This document shows positions 22,443-31,979 of a stretch of DNA of 64,000 bases, in pieces. The position numbers and the translations under genes were made by a program. The DNA comes from Opitutaceae bacterium (GTDB lineage: Bacteria > Verrucomicrobiota > Verrucomicrobiia > Opitutales > Opitutaceae): NCBI GenBank assembly GCA_016794785.1, contig JAEUHC010000002.1:184893-248892 (forward strand), in the 5' to 3' direction. Each line of letters starts with the position of its first letter. Position 1 is the first letter of the stretch. The notes under the pieces are model-generated. The model was not told the DNA's origin and made no database searches. It saw only the letters and a program-made list of their open reading frames with translations.

Positions 22443-23405
22443 ATGAGCGCTGCTTTTGCTGCCATACCCGGCTCCAACCTTACGCCAGCCGACATTGTCC
22501 GTGCGGTCACGCACCTGCCCTCGTCGCCCAAGGTTGTTCCGCGCCTCAAACAACTGCTCGGAGACGGCAATTCGTCGATGCAAGACATCGTCGCTTTGGT
22601 GCGCCTTGATCCTGGCATCGCCTCACGTGTGCTTGTGACGGCCAACAGCGCCTACTTCAGCATGGGGGCTCGCTGCACGACTGTGGAGCAGGCGGTGAAC
22701 CGGGTGGGCTACGACCGGATTTACGAACTTGTCTCCTACGCCGTCGCTTCCCAAGTGCTCGTGCGCCCGGTGGCGACATATGGTGTGGAAGCAGACGATC
22801 TTTGGAAGATGTCCGTCGCCTGCGCGATTGCGGCCGATCTGCTCGCCGAGCACACGCTGCAGGATCGCAGCGTGGCCTACACCATCGGTCTGCTCCATGC
22901 CGTGGGCATGGTCGCGATCGACGAATGGGCGCTGCGCGAGGGGAAGGAGCTTTTCCTTACGACCGCCGGTTATCCCGACGAGGCGACGGAAGCCGAGCGT
23001 GCGACGCTCGGCTTTACCCAGTCGGAAGTGGGTGCCGCGTTGATGGAGCATTGGCAGTTTCCGCGTGGCATGTCCGAGCCTGTGCGGACGCAATACACGC
23101 CGCGCGCAACGATGGCGTTCGCCAAGATGGCGAGCCTCCTCCACGCCGCGAAATGGATCCGCTCGGCCGTATGCGTGCCCTCGATCGAGCAGCGTCCGCC
23201 GCTGCCCGAGGCGCGGCATCTTGAACCCTTGGGCTTGCAGCCCGAGGAACTCGATGCGCTCGCGATTGAGGTGGGCACGCGGCTTGACGCCGTGAGTTCG
23301 CTCCTCGACACGCGCGGCGTGAGCAAGCCGACCGGCGTGCGGCATCGTTTCCCGACGCAGGACTGGCACCGGGGCGCCGCGGACCGCTACGTGCAGCGCG
23401 CGTAG
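22443..23405 (+). CDS. HDOD domain signalling protein
   Basis: A 320-residue single HDOD domain: LPSSPKVVPRLKQLLGDGNS, SMQDIVALVRLDPGIASRVL, NSAYFSMGARCTTVEQAVNRVG, TIGLLHAVGMVAIDEWAL and GAALMEHWQFP. HDOD proteins are HD-like regulators without full phosphohydrolase metal sites and often affect motility, chemotaxis and c-di-GMP signalling. No output domain is attached. A second HDOD protein is encoded at 27.7 kb. The ATG at 22443 (MSAAFAAIPG) is preferred to the open upstream frame. The last 19 bp overlap the end of a convergent gene. Confidence 0.85.
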   Translation: MSAAFAAIPGSNLTPADIVRAVTHLPSSPKVVPRLKQLLGDGNSSMQDIVALVRLDPGIASRVLVTANSAYFSMGARCTTVEQAVNRVGYDRIYELVSYAVASQVLVRPVATYGVEADDLWKMSVACAIAADLLAEHTLQDRSVAYTIGLLHAVGMVAIDEWALREGKELFLTTAGYPDEATEAERATLGFTQSEVGAALMEHWQFPRGMSEPVRTQYTPRATMAFAKMASLLHAAKWIRSAVCVPSIEQRPPLPEARHLEPLGLQPEELDALAIEVGTRLDAVSSLLDTRGVSKPTGVRHRFPTQDWHRGAADRYVQRA

Positions 23406-23767
23406 ATTTTTTGCAACATCGCCACCGAAGGCGCCGGCGCAGCCGTGCCGGCGGGGCGAGAAGCGCCGAGGCTCGAGCGCAGCAGCAGCTGTTCGTTTTC
23501 CTTGTCGAGCTGGAGAATTTGCAGGATGCGGGTGCGCGATTTGTCGAGCGCCTCGCGGGTGGCCGGATCGCGGACGGAGGCCGCCGGCACGGCCTTCAGG
23601 GCTTCCAACGATGTGTCGAGCCGGGCGAGGAGGCTGCGTTTCCGCTCGATTAGCGCGGCGTCGGGCGGGCGCTGCTGGGTGCGGAGGAAGCGATTCTCAT
23701 CAAGCACGCACTGGTGGATTTCATCGCACAGGCGGTGGTGCTCTTGGATCGTCTCAAGTTGGGTCAT
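23387..23767 (-). CDS. Small coiled-coil protein, FlgN/FliT-like length
   Basis: A 126-residue all-helical protein (MTQLETIQEHHRLCDEIHQC...RLDTSLEALKAVP...RILQILQLDKENEQLLLRSSL). Two long helices and a C-terminal amphipathic piece recall secretion chaperones such as FlgN/FliT, or a plain coiled coil; no family is certain. It is the last gene of a three-gene operon whose members overlap by four bases (its ATG lies within the stop of the TPR gene). The ATG at 23765-23767 is clear, since further upstream the frame overlaps the TPR gene. Its end overlaps the convergent HDOD gene. Confidence 0.68.
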   Translation of the reverse strand: MTQLETIQEHHRLCDEIHQCVLDENRFLRTQQRPPDAALIERKRSLLARLDTSLEALKAVPAASVRDPATREALDKSRTRILQILQLDKENEQLLLRSSLGASRPAGTAAPAPSVAMLQKIYARCT

Positions 23768-25080
23768 GGAATGGCGGTGGGAGTTCGGGGCGGTGCGGGG
23801 ACCGCTGCCGACTTCGTCGCCGGGGATTCCAAAGCTTTGGAAAGCTGCTGGCTGACGCGGTCCCGCCACTCCAAGTGTTGGATGCGCCATTTCGCCATGT
23901 TTGCAAGCTCGGTGAGGTCGGCCGGGGCGTTGTCCTCGGTCGCCTTGATGATTGAGTCGTAGGCTAGGCGCGCCCGCTCGGGCAGGCCGAGTCGTTCGTC
24001 GCAAAGCGCAATCTGGTAGGTGATGGGGAGGCGCCAGGAGAGTTCGGGGGACAGTGCCAGCAGGCCCGAATAGATGGTCCGGGCGTTGGTGGAGTCGCCG
24101 GCATCATAGAAATCGTTGGCGAGCTGGTTGCCGGTCTTGCGCTGCCAATAGGCCCAGCGCTTGGCGTCGTCCTCCTTGTGTGATTTTTCGCTGCGGAGGA
24201 GTTCGAGCGTGGCGGCGAGCGCCTCCTGAGTGCGCTTCAACTCGCGCAGCGAGGTCGCCACCATGTAGCGGGCCTCGGGGACATTTTCGTCCTCCGGCCA
24301 TTGCTCAAGGTAGCTGCGCAGGGTGCTGACGGCCCCTTCGTGGTTGCCCTGCAGACGCAGCGCGTAGCCCGCCTTGAAATGCGCGCGCGCGCGATCCGCC
24401 GGCGCGAGATCGAGCAGGCGCAGGCGGGAGAAAAATTTGTTGGCCTCGGCGAAATTGCCGGCCTGGAAATGCGTCTCGGCGATCTCGAACTGCGCGGTCT
24501 TGGCGAGCAGTTGGTAGCGCTCGAGGCCCTCGCCGGAGACTTTCAGCGTCGAGTTGAGCACGCTGTAGAAACGCGCGATGGCGAGCTTGTGCGTGCCGAG
24601 CGCGCGCAGGATGCGGCCGAGCGCGAGCATCGCCTCGGGCGTCTCCTCGGCGTCCGCGTGCTCCTTGAGGAAACGCTCGTAGATCGCGGCGGCCTTGGTG
24701 AGCTGGCCATGCTTGCGGTGGAGCTGCGCGAGGCCGAGCAGCGCGGCGCGTTCTTCGGCTGGTTTCACGCGGGGCGAACCGAGCACTTGCCGAAAGGCGA
24801 TGTCCGCGGCGTCAAACTGACCGCGGTCGGCGAGACGTCCGCCCAGCGTGAGCAGCCCGCGAATCTCCTCCTCCGGCGTCGCGAGGCCGGTGAGCACGGG
24901 TTTGGTGGGCGTGGTCAGCGCGGGAGCAGGCTCCGTCGCTTTGACGGCGGGGTGCTCCGCCGCGGTCTCCTGCGTCGCTGGGGTCGCGGCGGCCAGGCAC
25001 GCCGCCGTCGCCAGCCAAAGCGCCGCCGGCACCCGGAGGGGCGCGAGCGCGGACAGAGGCTGGCGACAGCGGAAGATCAA
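23764..25080 (-). CDS. Periplasmic TPR-repeat protein
   Basis: A 438-residue protein: hydrophobic signal-like start (PLRVPAALWLATAACLAAA), Thr/Pro/Ala-rich linker to about 60, then about eight TPR-like helical pairs (for example GGRLADRGQFDAADIAFRQV, LAQLHRKHGQLTKAAAIYERF, IAETHFQAGNFAEANKFFSR, AGYALRLQGNHEGAVSTLRS). Such proteins act as scaffolds, as with YbgF/CpoB-type and gliding or secretion accessory proteins. The start is a TTG overlapping the stop of the preceding gene (TTGA); its end overlaps the next gene (ATGA). Tight coupling suggests the three proteins form one complex. Confidence 0.78.
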   Translation of the reverse strand: MIFRCRQPLSALAPLRVPAALWLATAACLAAATPATQETAAEHPAVKATEPAPALTTPTKPVLTGLATPEEEIRGLLTLGGRLADRGQFDAADIAFRQVLGSPRVKPAEERAALLGLAQLHRKHGQLTKAAAIYERFLKEHADAEETPEAMLALGRILRALGTHKLAIARFYSVLNSTLKVSGEGLERYQLLAKTAQFEIAETHFQAGNFAEANKFFSRLRLLDLAPADRARAHFKAGYALRLQGNHEGAVSTLRSYLEQWPEDENVPEARYMVATSLRELKRTQEALAATLELLRSEKSHKEDDAKRWAYWQRKTGNQLANDFYDAGDSTNARTIYSGLLALSPELSWRLPITYQIALCDERLGLPERARLAYDSIIKATEDNAPADLTELANMAKWRIQHLEWRDRVSQQLSKALESPATKSAAVPAPPRTPTAIP

Positions 25081-25658
25081 GGCGTTTGGCGGTATGTGGC
25101 GGAGCTTTCCTGGAGTGGCGGCGGCGCGGGCACGGAGCGCGGCGCGGGCACCACGACGTTTACGTCTCCACGGCCCCGGGATGAACCCGGAAGTTGGAAG
25201 AAAGGAATGAAATCCTCCGCTTGGATCGTCGGCCGCAAATCATCAGGAATGATCTGAGCCGGATTGCGCTCGAGCAGCACGGGGGGCGGCGGCGCCTTCT
25301 CCGCGGGTTCGGTTTTGGCCGCACTCTCCTTGCTCCCGGCGACAATGGCCGCTGCAGCTCGTCCCGTCACATCGCTCGTGCGCGGCAGGGATGAGGGGAC
25401 GAAGGTCGGTTTGCCCGACGATGGATAAGCCATCGCCAAGCGGGTGATTTCTGCGCGCGGGGGCGGCGGAGCCTGAAAACGGAGCGCCGGTGCCGCCACG
25501 GCCCGAAGGTAGCCGTGCGGGTCTGCTTTCGGAGGGGCGGCCTTGCGGACTGCAGCCTCCGTGCCCGAGGGCACGAGGACCGCCAGCAAGAGCAGCGCAA
25601 GGCAATGCGTTGCCTTGCGGACTCCCGCGGCCGGAGCCGATGGTTCGCGATGATTCAT
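25077..25658 (-). CDS. Hypothetical Pro/Ala-rich exported protein
   Basis: A 193-residue protein with a signal peptide (THCLALLLLAVLVPSGTEA). It is then dominated by Ala/Pro linkers (PPPPRAEITRLAMAYPSSG; AEKAPPPPVLLERNPAQIIP) and a short conserved-looking patch DDLRPTIQAEDFIPFFQLPG. No domain is recognised. The low-complexity linkers and operon position upstream of a TPR protein suggest a periplasm-spanning or tether protein. It is the first gene of the three-gene overlapping set; ATG 25656-25658. Confidence 0.65.
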   Translation of the reverse strand: MNHREPSAPAAGVRKATHCLALLLLAVLVPSGTEAAVRKAAPPKADPHGYLRAVAAPALRFQAPPPPRAEITRLAMAYPSSGKPTFVPSSLPRTSDVTGRAAAAIVAGSKESAAKTEPAEKAPPPPVLLERNPAQIIPDDLRPTIQAEDFIPFFQLPGSSRGRGDVNVVVPAPRSVPAPPPLQESSATYRQTP

Positions 25659-25769
25659 TGAATAAGATACGTGCCATGTGAATGGACGGTCCTGATATTG
25701 CCCGCGCTTTCATCGGCACGCGGCCAAGGCCCTGAAACGGAATCGAGTCCGCCCGGCAGGGTTTTTTAC

Positions 25770-27689
25770 CTACTCCGCGACTGGCGCATCGAGCAGCGCC
25801 CGCAATTGGCGGCCGACCAGATCCAGCTTGTAGGGCTTCTGGATGAATGTGTGCGCGCCATGGTGTTCAAACTCCATGCTCGCTTCCGTGGTGAGATGCC
25901 CGCTCACGACGATGACTTTGAGTCCCGGCCGGCAAATACGCATGGCGCGGAGCACTTCGACTCCGGTGGCTCCCGGCATGTTGAGATCGAGCAGCATCGC
26001 GTCGAATATTCTGTCGGGATCGCTCAGCAGGGCGATGGCCTCCAAGCCGGTGGAAGCGGTCGTGATGGCATAGCCCTTTTGCGCAAGCGCCTGGGAGAGC
26101 AGGGTGCGCAGCGCCTCCTCGTCGTCCACGATCAGGAGGGATTCGCGGCCGCCGGAAAAACCCTCGGGAATCGGCGGCCTCGTCGCCGGGGCAGCCGACT
26201 CCGCGACGGGCAGGTATACCCGGAAGGTGCTGCCGTCACCGGCCTCGCTTTCGACCTCGATGAAACCCCCGTGGGCCGTGACGATGCCGTAGACCACAGC
26301 GAGGCCCAGGCCGGTGCCTTGATTGCCGGTCTTGGTCGTGAAGAAGGGCTCGAAGATTCGTGCGCGCACTTCCGGACTCATGCCTGTGCCGGTGTCGTCC
26401 ACGGAGAGACAGACGTAGTTTCGGCTGCCCACCGCGCCGAGGTGGGCGAGCGAGGCGCCCGGCGCGACACGGGTCGTAAGCGTGAGTGCGCCGCCCTCGG
26501 GCATGGCATCACGGGCGTTCACACAGAGGTTCAGCAGGATCTGCTGCAGCTGGCTTTGATCGGCGAGCAAGTGCGGCATCTGCTCCTGCAGGTCGAGGCA
26601 CACGGTGACATTGCGCGGAAATGTCTCCGCAAACATGCGCAGCAGATCGCGGATGAGCTGGTTGAAATCGACGGGGGCGAAACTGATCCCGGTCTTGCGG
26701 CTGAAGGTGAGGATCTGGCGCACCAGGCTGCCGGCGCGCTGGGCGGCGTTGTGGATCTCGCGCAGGCTCTTTTGCATCACCGCCGGCTCATCCAGGCTCT
26801 GGGCGCAGAATTCCGCGTAGCCGTTGATGATGGCGAGCAGGTTGTTGAAATCGTGGGCGATGCCGCCGGCGAGCGTGCCGAGGCTCTCCATCTTCTGCGC
26901 CTGCCGAAGTTCGTGCTCAAGCCGCTTGCGCTCGGTCACGTCCTCGCGGAGGCAGAGCAGGTTGGTGATCTCGCCAGCGGAGTTGCGCAGGCAGGAGACC
27001 TTCACGGCCTCCCAGAGGGTGGAGCCGTCGCCTTGGGTGGAGGAAAGCTCGCCGCGCCACTCGCCGCCTCCGCGCACGGTCGCGAGGCAGGCTTGGTAGG
27101 AAGCTTCGTTCGGGTGTCCGGCGCGGAGCGGCTCGGCGCCCTGATCGATCATGTCCTCGAAAGGCTGGCCGGTGATGACCGTGAACTTGGAATTTACATA
27201 CTGCGCGCGGCCGTCGAGGTCGGTGATGACGATGGAGACGGGCGACTGCTCCACGGCGCGGGAGAGGCGGAAATATTGCTCCTCGGCGAGACGCTGCCGG
27301 GTGATATCGCGGCCGACGGCGCGGATGGCCACCACGGTGCCGGACTCATCCCGGAGGGCGACCTCATCCCAAGCGAACCAACGGACGCCCTGAGGCGTGC
27401 GCCAGCGGTGCTCGGCGGCGTGCCGGTGGGGTGGGCGCAGCACCTCGGTGGTGGAGCGCTGCAACTTGCCGAGATCATCGGCGTGGATGAGTTCGGCGAC
27501 ACGCGTCTCCGTGACCGCAGCCGGAGTGAGGCCGAACTTGCGGGCAAAGGAAGTGTTGGCGGTGAGAATCCGGCCCTCCGGATCGCGGCAGTAGGCGGCG
27601 TCGGCGCTTGTCTCCCACGCGCCGAGCCAGGCGTCACCGGATGTCTTGGCGATGAGACCGGCGGCGGGTTCGATGGATGCGACGGGCAT
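25770..27689 (-). CDS. Hybrid sensor histidine kinase (PAS-PAS-HisKA-HATPase-REC)
   Basis: A 639-residue cytoplasmic kinase with no TM. PAS1 spans about 20-130 and PAS2 about 142-253, ending [18 protein letters not shown]. HisKA carries phospho-acceptor H279 in [13 protein letters not shown]. The HATPase domain spans about 375-495 ([38 protein letters not shown]). A C-terminal receiver begins at about 516 (LLIVDDEE), with phospho-Asp D568 in LLDLNMPG and K618 in FIQKPY. It can therefore autophosphorylate and pass phosphate to its own receiver. No separate response regulator is adjacent; it sits 21 bp downstream of an HDOD gene on the same strand, so the two may share a pathway. Confidence 0.92.
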   Translation of the reverse strand: MPVASIEPAAGLIAKTSGDAWLGAWETSADAAYCRDPEGRILTANTSFARKFGLTPAAVTETRVAELIHADDLGKLQRSTTEVLRPPHRHAAEHRWRTPQGVRWFAWDEVALRDESGTVVAIRAVGRDITRQRLAEEQYFRLSRAVEQSPVSIVITDLDGRAQYVNSKFTVITGQPFEDMIDQGAEPLRAGHPNEASYQACLATVRGGGEWRGELSSTQGDGSTLWEAVKVSCLRNSAGEITNLLCLREDVTERKRLEHELRQAQKMESLGTLAGGIAHDFNNLLAIINGYAEFCAQSLDEPAVMQKSLREIHNAAQRAGSLVRQILTFSRKTGISFAPVDFNQLIRDLLRMFAETFPRNVTVCLDLQEQMPHLLADQSQLQQILLNLCVNARDAMPEGGALTLTTRVAPGASLAHLGAVGSRNYVCLSVDDTGTGMSPEVRARIFEPFFTTKTGNQGTGLGLAVVYGIVTAHGGFIEVESEAGDGSTFRVYLPVAESAAPATRPPIPEGFSGGRESLLIVDDEEALRTLLSQALAQKGYAITTASTGLEAIALLSDPDRIFDAMLLDLNMPGATGVEVLRAMRICRPGLKVIVVSGHLTTEASMEFEHHGAHTFIQKPYKLDLVGRQLRALLDAPVAE

Positions 27690-27710
27690 GGTGCGGCGGC
27701 GGACGTCGCG

Positions 27711-28634
27711 CTATAGCAACCCCTGCAGCATCGAGGGCAGCCGCTGGAGCGTGTTGGAGATGGAGGCGCGCGCGAGCACGGCCTCGGCGCTGTCGGCGCC
27801 ATAAAGAATATTCCAGCCGGGCAGATCGAGCCACGCGTCCGCCGCCACGGGCGAGACCTGCTCGAAGCCGCCGGTGATCCCGCTGTGCCGCACGATGTGA
27901 TCGGCGACCTGCACGGCCGCCGCAAAGTTCTGGTGCGCGGGCGCCTGTTCGGGGTGGTTGTGGTGGCGGACGGCGAGCACGATCTCCTCGGAGATTTGGT
28001 GGCGCTCGATGAAGTAAGCACCGATCTGGCCGTGGTCCCAGCCGATGATCTCTCGTTCGAGTTCGCAGAACTCCGTGGGCGTGGCTGCCGGTGATTTCAT
28101 CAGGGTGCGCAGCTCCGCGGGAAACGCATGAGCCATCACGACCTTGCCGACGTTGTGCAGCAGGCCGACGAGATAGTCCGTGTCGTCGTCGACTTGAAAC
28201 GAGGTCGAGGCGAGAATCTCACGCGTGAGAATCGCGGTCGCGAGGCTGTGCGACCAGAGATCCTTCCACGGCAGCGCGGCGGCGGTTTTCTTTTGCAGCA
28301 GATCGACCTCCTCCAGCACGGGGGTGGCCACGGACAGCTCGCGGATCTGCCGCAGACCGAGGAAGAACACGGCCTCCTCGATGCTGTTCACCCGGGTGGA
28401 GAGGCCGAAATAGACGGAGTTGACCATGCGCAGCAGGCGCGCGGAGAGCGATGGATCGCGGCGAATCACATCGGCGATTTGCGAATTGAGGCTCTGGTCC
28501 GAGCGGACAAGTTCGCCGAGCGCGCGGTTGATGCTCCCGAGGGACGCGAGCTTCGGGCACGACTCGATGCGCTTCCTGATCTCCGTGTCGGAGTAGGGGG
28601 CGGCGATCGAAGGGGCCAGGGTCGCAGTGGACAT
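27711..28634 (-). CDS. HDOD domain signalling protein (second copy)
   Basis: A 307-residue HDOD protein: PKLASLGSINRALGELVRSD, IADVIRRDPSLSARLLRMVNS, NSIEEAVFFLGLRQIRELSVAT, LVGLLHNVGKVVMAH, IIGWDHGQIGAYFIERHQISEEIV and VRHHNHPEQA. HD-GYP-like histidines (HNVG, HNHPE) survive here better than in the copy at 22.4 kb, but the GYP motif is absent. It is probably cotranscribed with the downstream hybrid kinase. The ATG at 28632-28634 (MSTATLAPS) gives the natural length; the upstream open frame is spurious. The 137-bp gap to the divergent glycosyltransferase gene should hold both promoters. Confidence 0.87.
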   Translation of the reverse strand: MSTATLAPSIAAPYSDTEIRKRIESCPKLASLGSINRALGELVRSDQSLNSQIADVIRRDPSLSARLLRMVNSVYFGLSTRVNSIEEAVFFLGLRQIRELSVATPVLEEVDLLQKKTAAALPWKDLWSHSLATAILTREILASTSFQVDDDTDYLVGLLHNVGKVVMAHAFPAELRTLMKSPAATPTEFCELEREIIGWDHGQIGAYFIERHQISEEIVLAVRHHNHPEQAPAHQNFAAAVQVADHIVRHSGITGGFEQVSPVAADAWLDLPGWNILYGADSAEAVLARASISNTLQRLPSMLQGLL

Positions 28635-28771
28635 GAAGGGAATGCGCGGAGGATGCCCGGCTGACGATGCAAACCGGTGCGCTGAAGTATTCGGCGCGGC
28701 GCGGGACGGTCTTGAGAGGAAATTAACTAAAGCCGTGCGAGCGTGCGACGAAGGCGTTAGCACCACACGCA

Positions 28772-30679
28772 GTGTCCCCCGCCAAGGTCCAGTCCCTGCT
28801 CCAGTCCGCGCTGTCGCACCATAAGTCCGGCCGTCTCGCCGAGGCGGAGCGGCTGTATCGGCAGGTGCGCACGGCGGCGCCCGGGCACTTCGACGCGCTC
28901 CATCTTTCCGGGCTGCTCGCGCAGCAGGAAGGCCGCACGGCCGACGCCGCCGCCTTCCTCGGGCGCGCCCACGCGCTGAATCCCGCGCACAGCGGCTGCG
29001 AAATGCGGCTCGGCCTCGCGTGCAACGCCCTCGGTCGGTTTGAGCAGGCCGAGGCCCACCTGCGCCATGCCGTGCAGACGACGCCCGATTCGCACGAAGG
29101 CTGGGATTATCTCGCCTATTGCCTCAAGACCCAGAACCGCCTCCTTGAGGCGATCGAGTGCCACAAAAAGGCGGTGGCGCTTTCGCCTGGCTTTGCCCTC
29201 GGCTGGTATAACTACGGGCTCACGCTCAGCCTGGCCGGGCGTTCTTTTGAGGCGCTGGGTTGTCACGAGCGCGCCATCGCCGCGGATCCCGGCTACGCGC
29301 TCGCGCGCTTTGGCCGGGCGCAGGCGCTGCAGCAGACGCACCGCATACCGGAGGCGGTCGAGGCCTACGGCACTTTTCTCGCGATGCAGCCCCGGCACCA
29401 TGAGGCACGCAGCTACCGGTTGTTTGCGCTCCATTACCTCGACGGGATCGCGCCGGAGAAACTGCACGCGGAACACCTCGCCTACGGCCGCGCGGTCGGC
29501 GGGCCGGTGCCGCGCGAATTTTCCAACTCCCCCGATCCCGCGCGGCGACTGCGGGTGGCGTTTCTCTCGCCCGATCTGCGGGCGCACTCCTGCGCGCACT
29601 TCATCGAGCCGCTCGTGCGCCACCTGGATCGCGAGCGTTTCGAACTCTGCCTTTACCACGATCATTTCCGCGAGGACGCCGTCTCGGCGCGGCTCCGGGA
29701 GCACGCGGCGGTATGGCGGAATTTCGTGGGCCAGCCGGACACCGCGTTGGAGCGACGCATCCTGGCCGACGCGCCGGACATCCTGATCGACCTGGCGGGC
29801 CACACGGGGCTCAACCGCCTGCCGTTGCTCGCGAGGCGGCTCGCGCCCGTGCAGGCCACCTATCTCGGGTATCCGAATACCACCGCGGTCGAGGCCATCG
29901 ACTACCGCTTCACCGATGGCATGGCCGATCCGGTGTCCGAGGCGGACGGTTTTGCGACCGAGAAGCTGGTGCGCTTCGCGCCCACGGCGTGGAGCTACGA
30001 GCCCCAGGCCGATGCGCCCGAGGTCGCGCCGGCGCCGTGCTTCAGCACCGGCCGGGTGACGTTTGGTTGCTTCAACAATCTCGCGAAAGTCACGGACCGC
30101 ATGCTCGCCGTGTGGGGTCGCGTGCTGCTGGCCGTGCCCGAGGCGAGGCTCCGGCTGAAGGGCCAGGGTTTCAGCGATCCGCAGGTGCGCGCGCGCTACA
30201 TCGCGCGCTTCGCTCACGCCGGGCTGCCCGCGGATCGGGTTGATCTCGTCGAGCGCACCGCGGGCACGGCCGATCACCTGGCGGTCTATGGAGAAGTGGA
30301 CATCGCCCTCGACACGGCGCCCTATCATGGCACGACGACGACATGTGAGGCCCTGTGGATGGGTGTGCCGGTGGTGACGCTCGTCGGCCGGCAGCACATG
30401 TCGCGCGTGGGCGCCAGCCTGCTCACGGCTGTGGGCCACCCCGAATGGTGCGCGACGGATGAGACCGCCTACGTGCAGATCGCCGCTGAGCTCGCACGGG
30501 ATCACTTCGCCTTGGCGCAGCTCCGCGCCACCCTGCGTGACGCCATGCTGGGGAGCGCACTCCTCGACCATGCGGGGCAGGCAGCGCGTTTCGGGGAGGC
30601 GCTCCGCTCATGCTGGCAGGACTGGTGCGGCATGAAATATCAAACAGCCCCGGCCGGCGCAATTGCTACGAAATCGTGA
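28772..30679 (+). CDS. TPR plus O-GlcNAc-transferase-like (SPINDLY family) glycosyltransferase
   Basis: A 635-residue protein. TPRs occupy about 1-210 (for example HHKSGRLAEAERLYRQVRTA, LGLACNALGRFEQAEAHLRH). The catalytic region of family GT41 occupies about 230-620: RLRVAFLSPDLRAHSCAHFI, DILIDLAGHTGLNRLPLLAR, PVQATYLGYPNTT, VTFGCFNNLAKVTDRMLAVW and LDTAPYHGTTTTCEALWMGV. Eukaryotic OGT modifies Ser/Thr of proteins, and bacterial homologues glycosylate flagellin or adhesins in some species. It is the first gene of a surface-glycan island leading to two flagellin genes, so flagellin O-glycosylation is a fair hypothesis. The start is GTG 28772 (MSPAKVQSLL). Confidence 0.9.
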   Translation: MSPAKVQSLLQSALSHHKSGRLAEAERLYRQVRTAAPGHFDALHLSGLLAQQEGRTADAAAFLGRAHALNPAHSGCEMRLGLACNALGRFEQAEAHLRHAVQTTPDSHEGWDYLAYCLKTQNRLLEAIECHKKAVALSPGFALGWYNYGLTLSLAGRSFEALGCHERAIAADPGYALARFGRAQALQQTHRIPEAVEAYGTFLAMQPRHHEARSYRLFALHYLDGIAPEKLHAEHLAYGRAVGGPVPREFSNSPDPARRLRVAFLSPDLRAHSCAHFIEPLVRHLDRERFELCLYHDHFREDAVSARLREHAAVWRNFVGQPDTALERRILADAPDILIDLAGHTGLNRLPLLARRLAPVQATYLGYPNTTAVEAIDYRFTDGMADPVSEADGFATEKLVRFAPTAWSYEPQADAPEVAPAPCFSTGRVTFGCFNNLAKVTDRMLAVWGRVLLAVPEARLRLKGQGFSDPQVRARYIARFAHAGLPADRVDLVERTAGTADHLAVYGEVDIALDTAPYHGTTTTCEALWMGVPVVTLVGRQHMSRVGASLLTAVGHPEWCATDETAYVQIAAELARDHFALAQLRATLRDAMLGSALLDHAGQAARFGEALRSCWQDWCGMKYQTAPAGAIATKS

Positions 30680-30847
30680 ATGACCTGAAACTGACTCGCT
30701 CCAGAACTGTCACCGTCGATTCTTTCATGGCAAAAAAACTCCCGCGTCCCTCACGCTGCGCCGATAATATCCACACATTTTCATCTGCCTGACTGAAACC
30801 TAGGCACCTTCCCAAGCGTTTGGAATCTCAGCTGCAACACCGCAACC

Positions 30848-31969
30848 ATGTCACGACCCGCCACCACTTCCCCCTTTGTCGTTTCGGCGACCACCGAAAC
30901 GCGCGGCACTAATGGCACCACGAGCCCGCTCGGGTCCAAGCCCAGCCAGCTCGGTGTCGCCGTCATCGGCTGCGGTTACTGGGGGCCGAATCTCCTCCGT
31001 AATTTCCACGAAGGCCGTGACACCAAGCTCGTGGGCGTCGCCGACCTGAATCCCGATCGCCTCGCGTGGGCGCGCGGTCTTTATCCGCACATCACCGCGA
31101 CATCGTCCGCCGATGAGTTGATCAATGATCCTCGCATCGATGCCGTCGCCATCGCGACCCCGGTCAACACGCACTTCGAGCTCGCCATGCGCGCCGTCCG
31201 CGCCGGCAAGCACGTGCTCGTCGAGAAGCCGCTCTGCCACCGCTCCGATCTCGCCCGCGAGCTCATCGACGAGGCGGCCAAGCGCAAGGTCACCCTGATG
31301 GTGGACCACACTTTCATCTACACGCCGGCGGTCCGGAAAATCAAACAGCTCATCAAGGACAACGAACTCGGCCAGATCTACTATTATGATTCCGCGCGCA
31401 TCAACCTCGGCCTCGTGCAGGCCGACGTGAACGTGCTCTGGGATCTCGCCGTGCATGATCTTTCGATCATCCAGTTCTTGTTTCCCGAGGCGCCGCAGGC
31501 GGTCTCGGCCACGGGCATGCGACACATCGCGGGCCGGCCCGAGACGATCGCCTACCTCACGCTTCATTACGGCTCCGGCTTCATCGCGCATTGCCACGTT
31601 AACTGGCTGTCGCCCGTGAAAGTGCGCCGCACGCTCATCGGCGGCACGAAGAAGATGGTCGTCTATGACGACGTCGAGCCCACCGAGAAGCTCCGCATCT
31701 ACGATACCGGCGTGAAACTCGGCCAGCACGGCGAAGCCGAGAAGGGCCATCCCGATTACCGGATGCGCATCGACTACCGCAAGGGCGACATCTCGATCCC
31801 TCATCTCGAAGGCAAGGAGGCGCTCAAGCTCGAGGTCGAGCACTTCGTCGAGAGCATTCGCAGCGGCAAGCCCCCGCTTTCAGGCGGCGCCGAGGGCCTG
31901 CAGCTTATCCGCATGCTTGAGGCGGCTTCCCAGTCCCTGTTCTTGAAAGGCCAGCCGATTCCGCTCTGA
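30848..31969 (+). CDS. Gfo/Idh/MocA oxidoreductase (UDP-aminosugar 3-dehydrogenase type)
   Basis: A 373-residue NAD-dependent dehydrogenase. The Rossmann start is VAVIGCGYWGPNLLRNFHE (GCGYWG), with VGVADLNPDRLAWARGLYP and the canonical VLVEKPLCHRSDLARELID. DHTFIYTPAVRKIKQLI and WDLAVHDLSIIQFLFPEAP belong to the substrate domain. In clusters with a DegT aminotransferase and a hexapeptide acetyltransferase, such enzymes oxidise C3 of UDP-GlcNAc(A) before amination (WbpB/WlbA-type pathway). That context is present here, 10 bp upstream of the acetyltransferase. No UDP-GlcNAc 6-dehydrogenase is in the window, so whether the sugar is an acid cannot be decided. Confidence 0.88.
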   Translation: MSRPATTSPFVVSATTETRGTNGTTSPLGSKPSQLGVAVIGCGYWGPNLLRNFHEGRDTKLVGVADLNPDRLAWARGLYPHITATSSADELINDPRIDAVAIATPVNTHFELAMRAVRAGKHVLVEKPLCHRSDLARELIDEAAKRKVTLMVDHTFIYTPAVRKIKQLIKDNELGQIYYYDSARINLGLVQADVNVLWDLAVHDLSIIQFLFPEAPQAVSATGMRHIAGRPETIAYLTLHYGSGFIAHCHVNWLSPVKVRRTLIGGTKKMVVYDDVEPTEKLRIYDTGVKLGQHGEAEKGHPDYRMRIDYRKGDISIPHLEGKEALKLEVEHFVESIRSGKPPLSGGAEGLQLIRMLEAASQSLFLKGQPIPL

Positions 31970-31979
31970 TTCGCAGGCC

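Noticed and set aside
30732..30767. Sigma-28 promoter before the Gfo/Idh/MocA gene (GCCGATAA at 30760)
   Set aside because: The -10 is perfect, but there is no TAAA at 15 bp; the nearest A-run is about six bases too far upstream.
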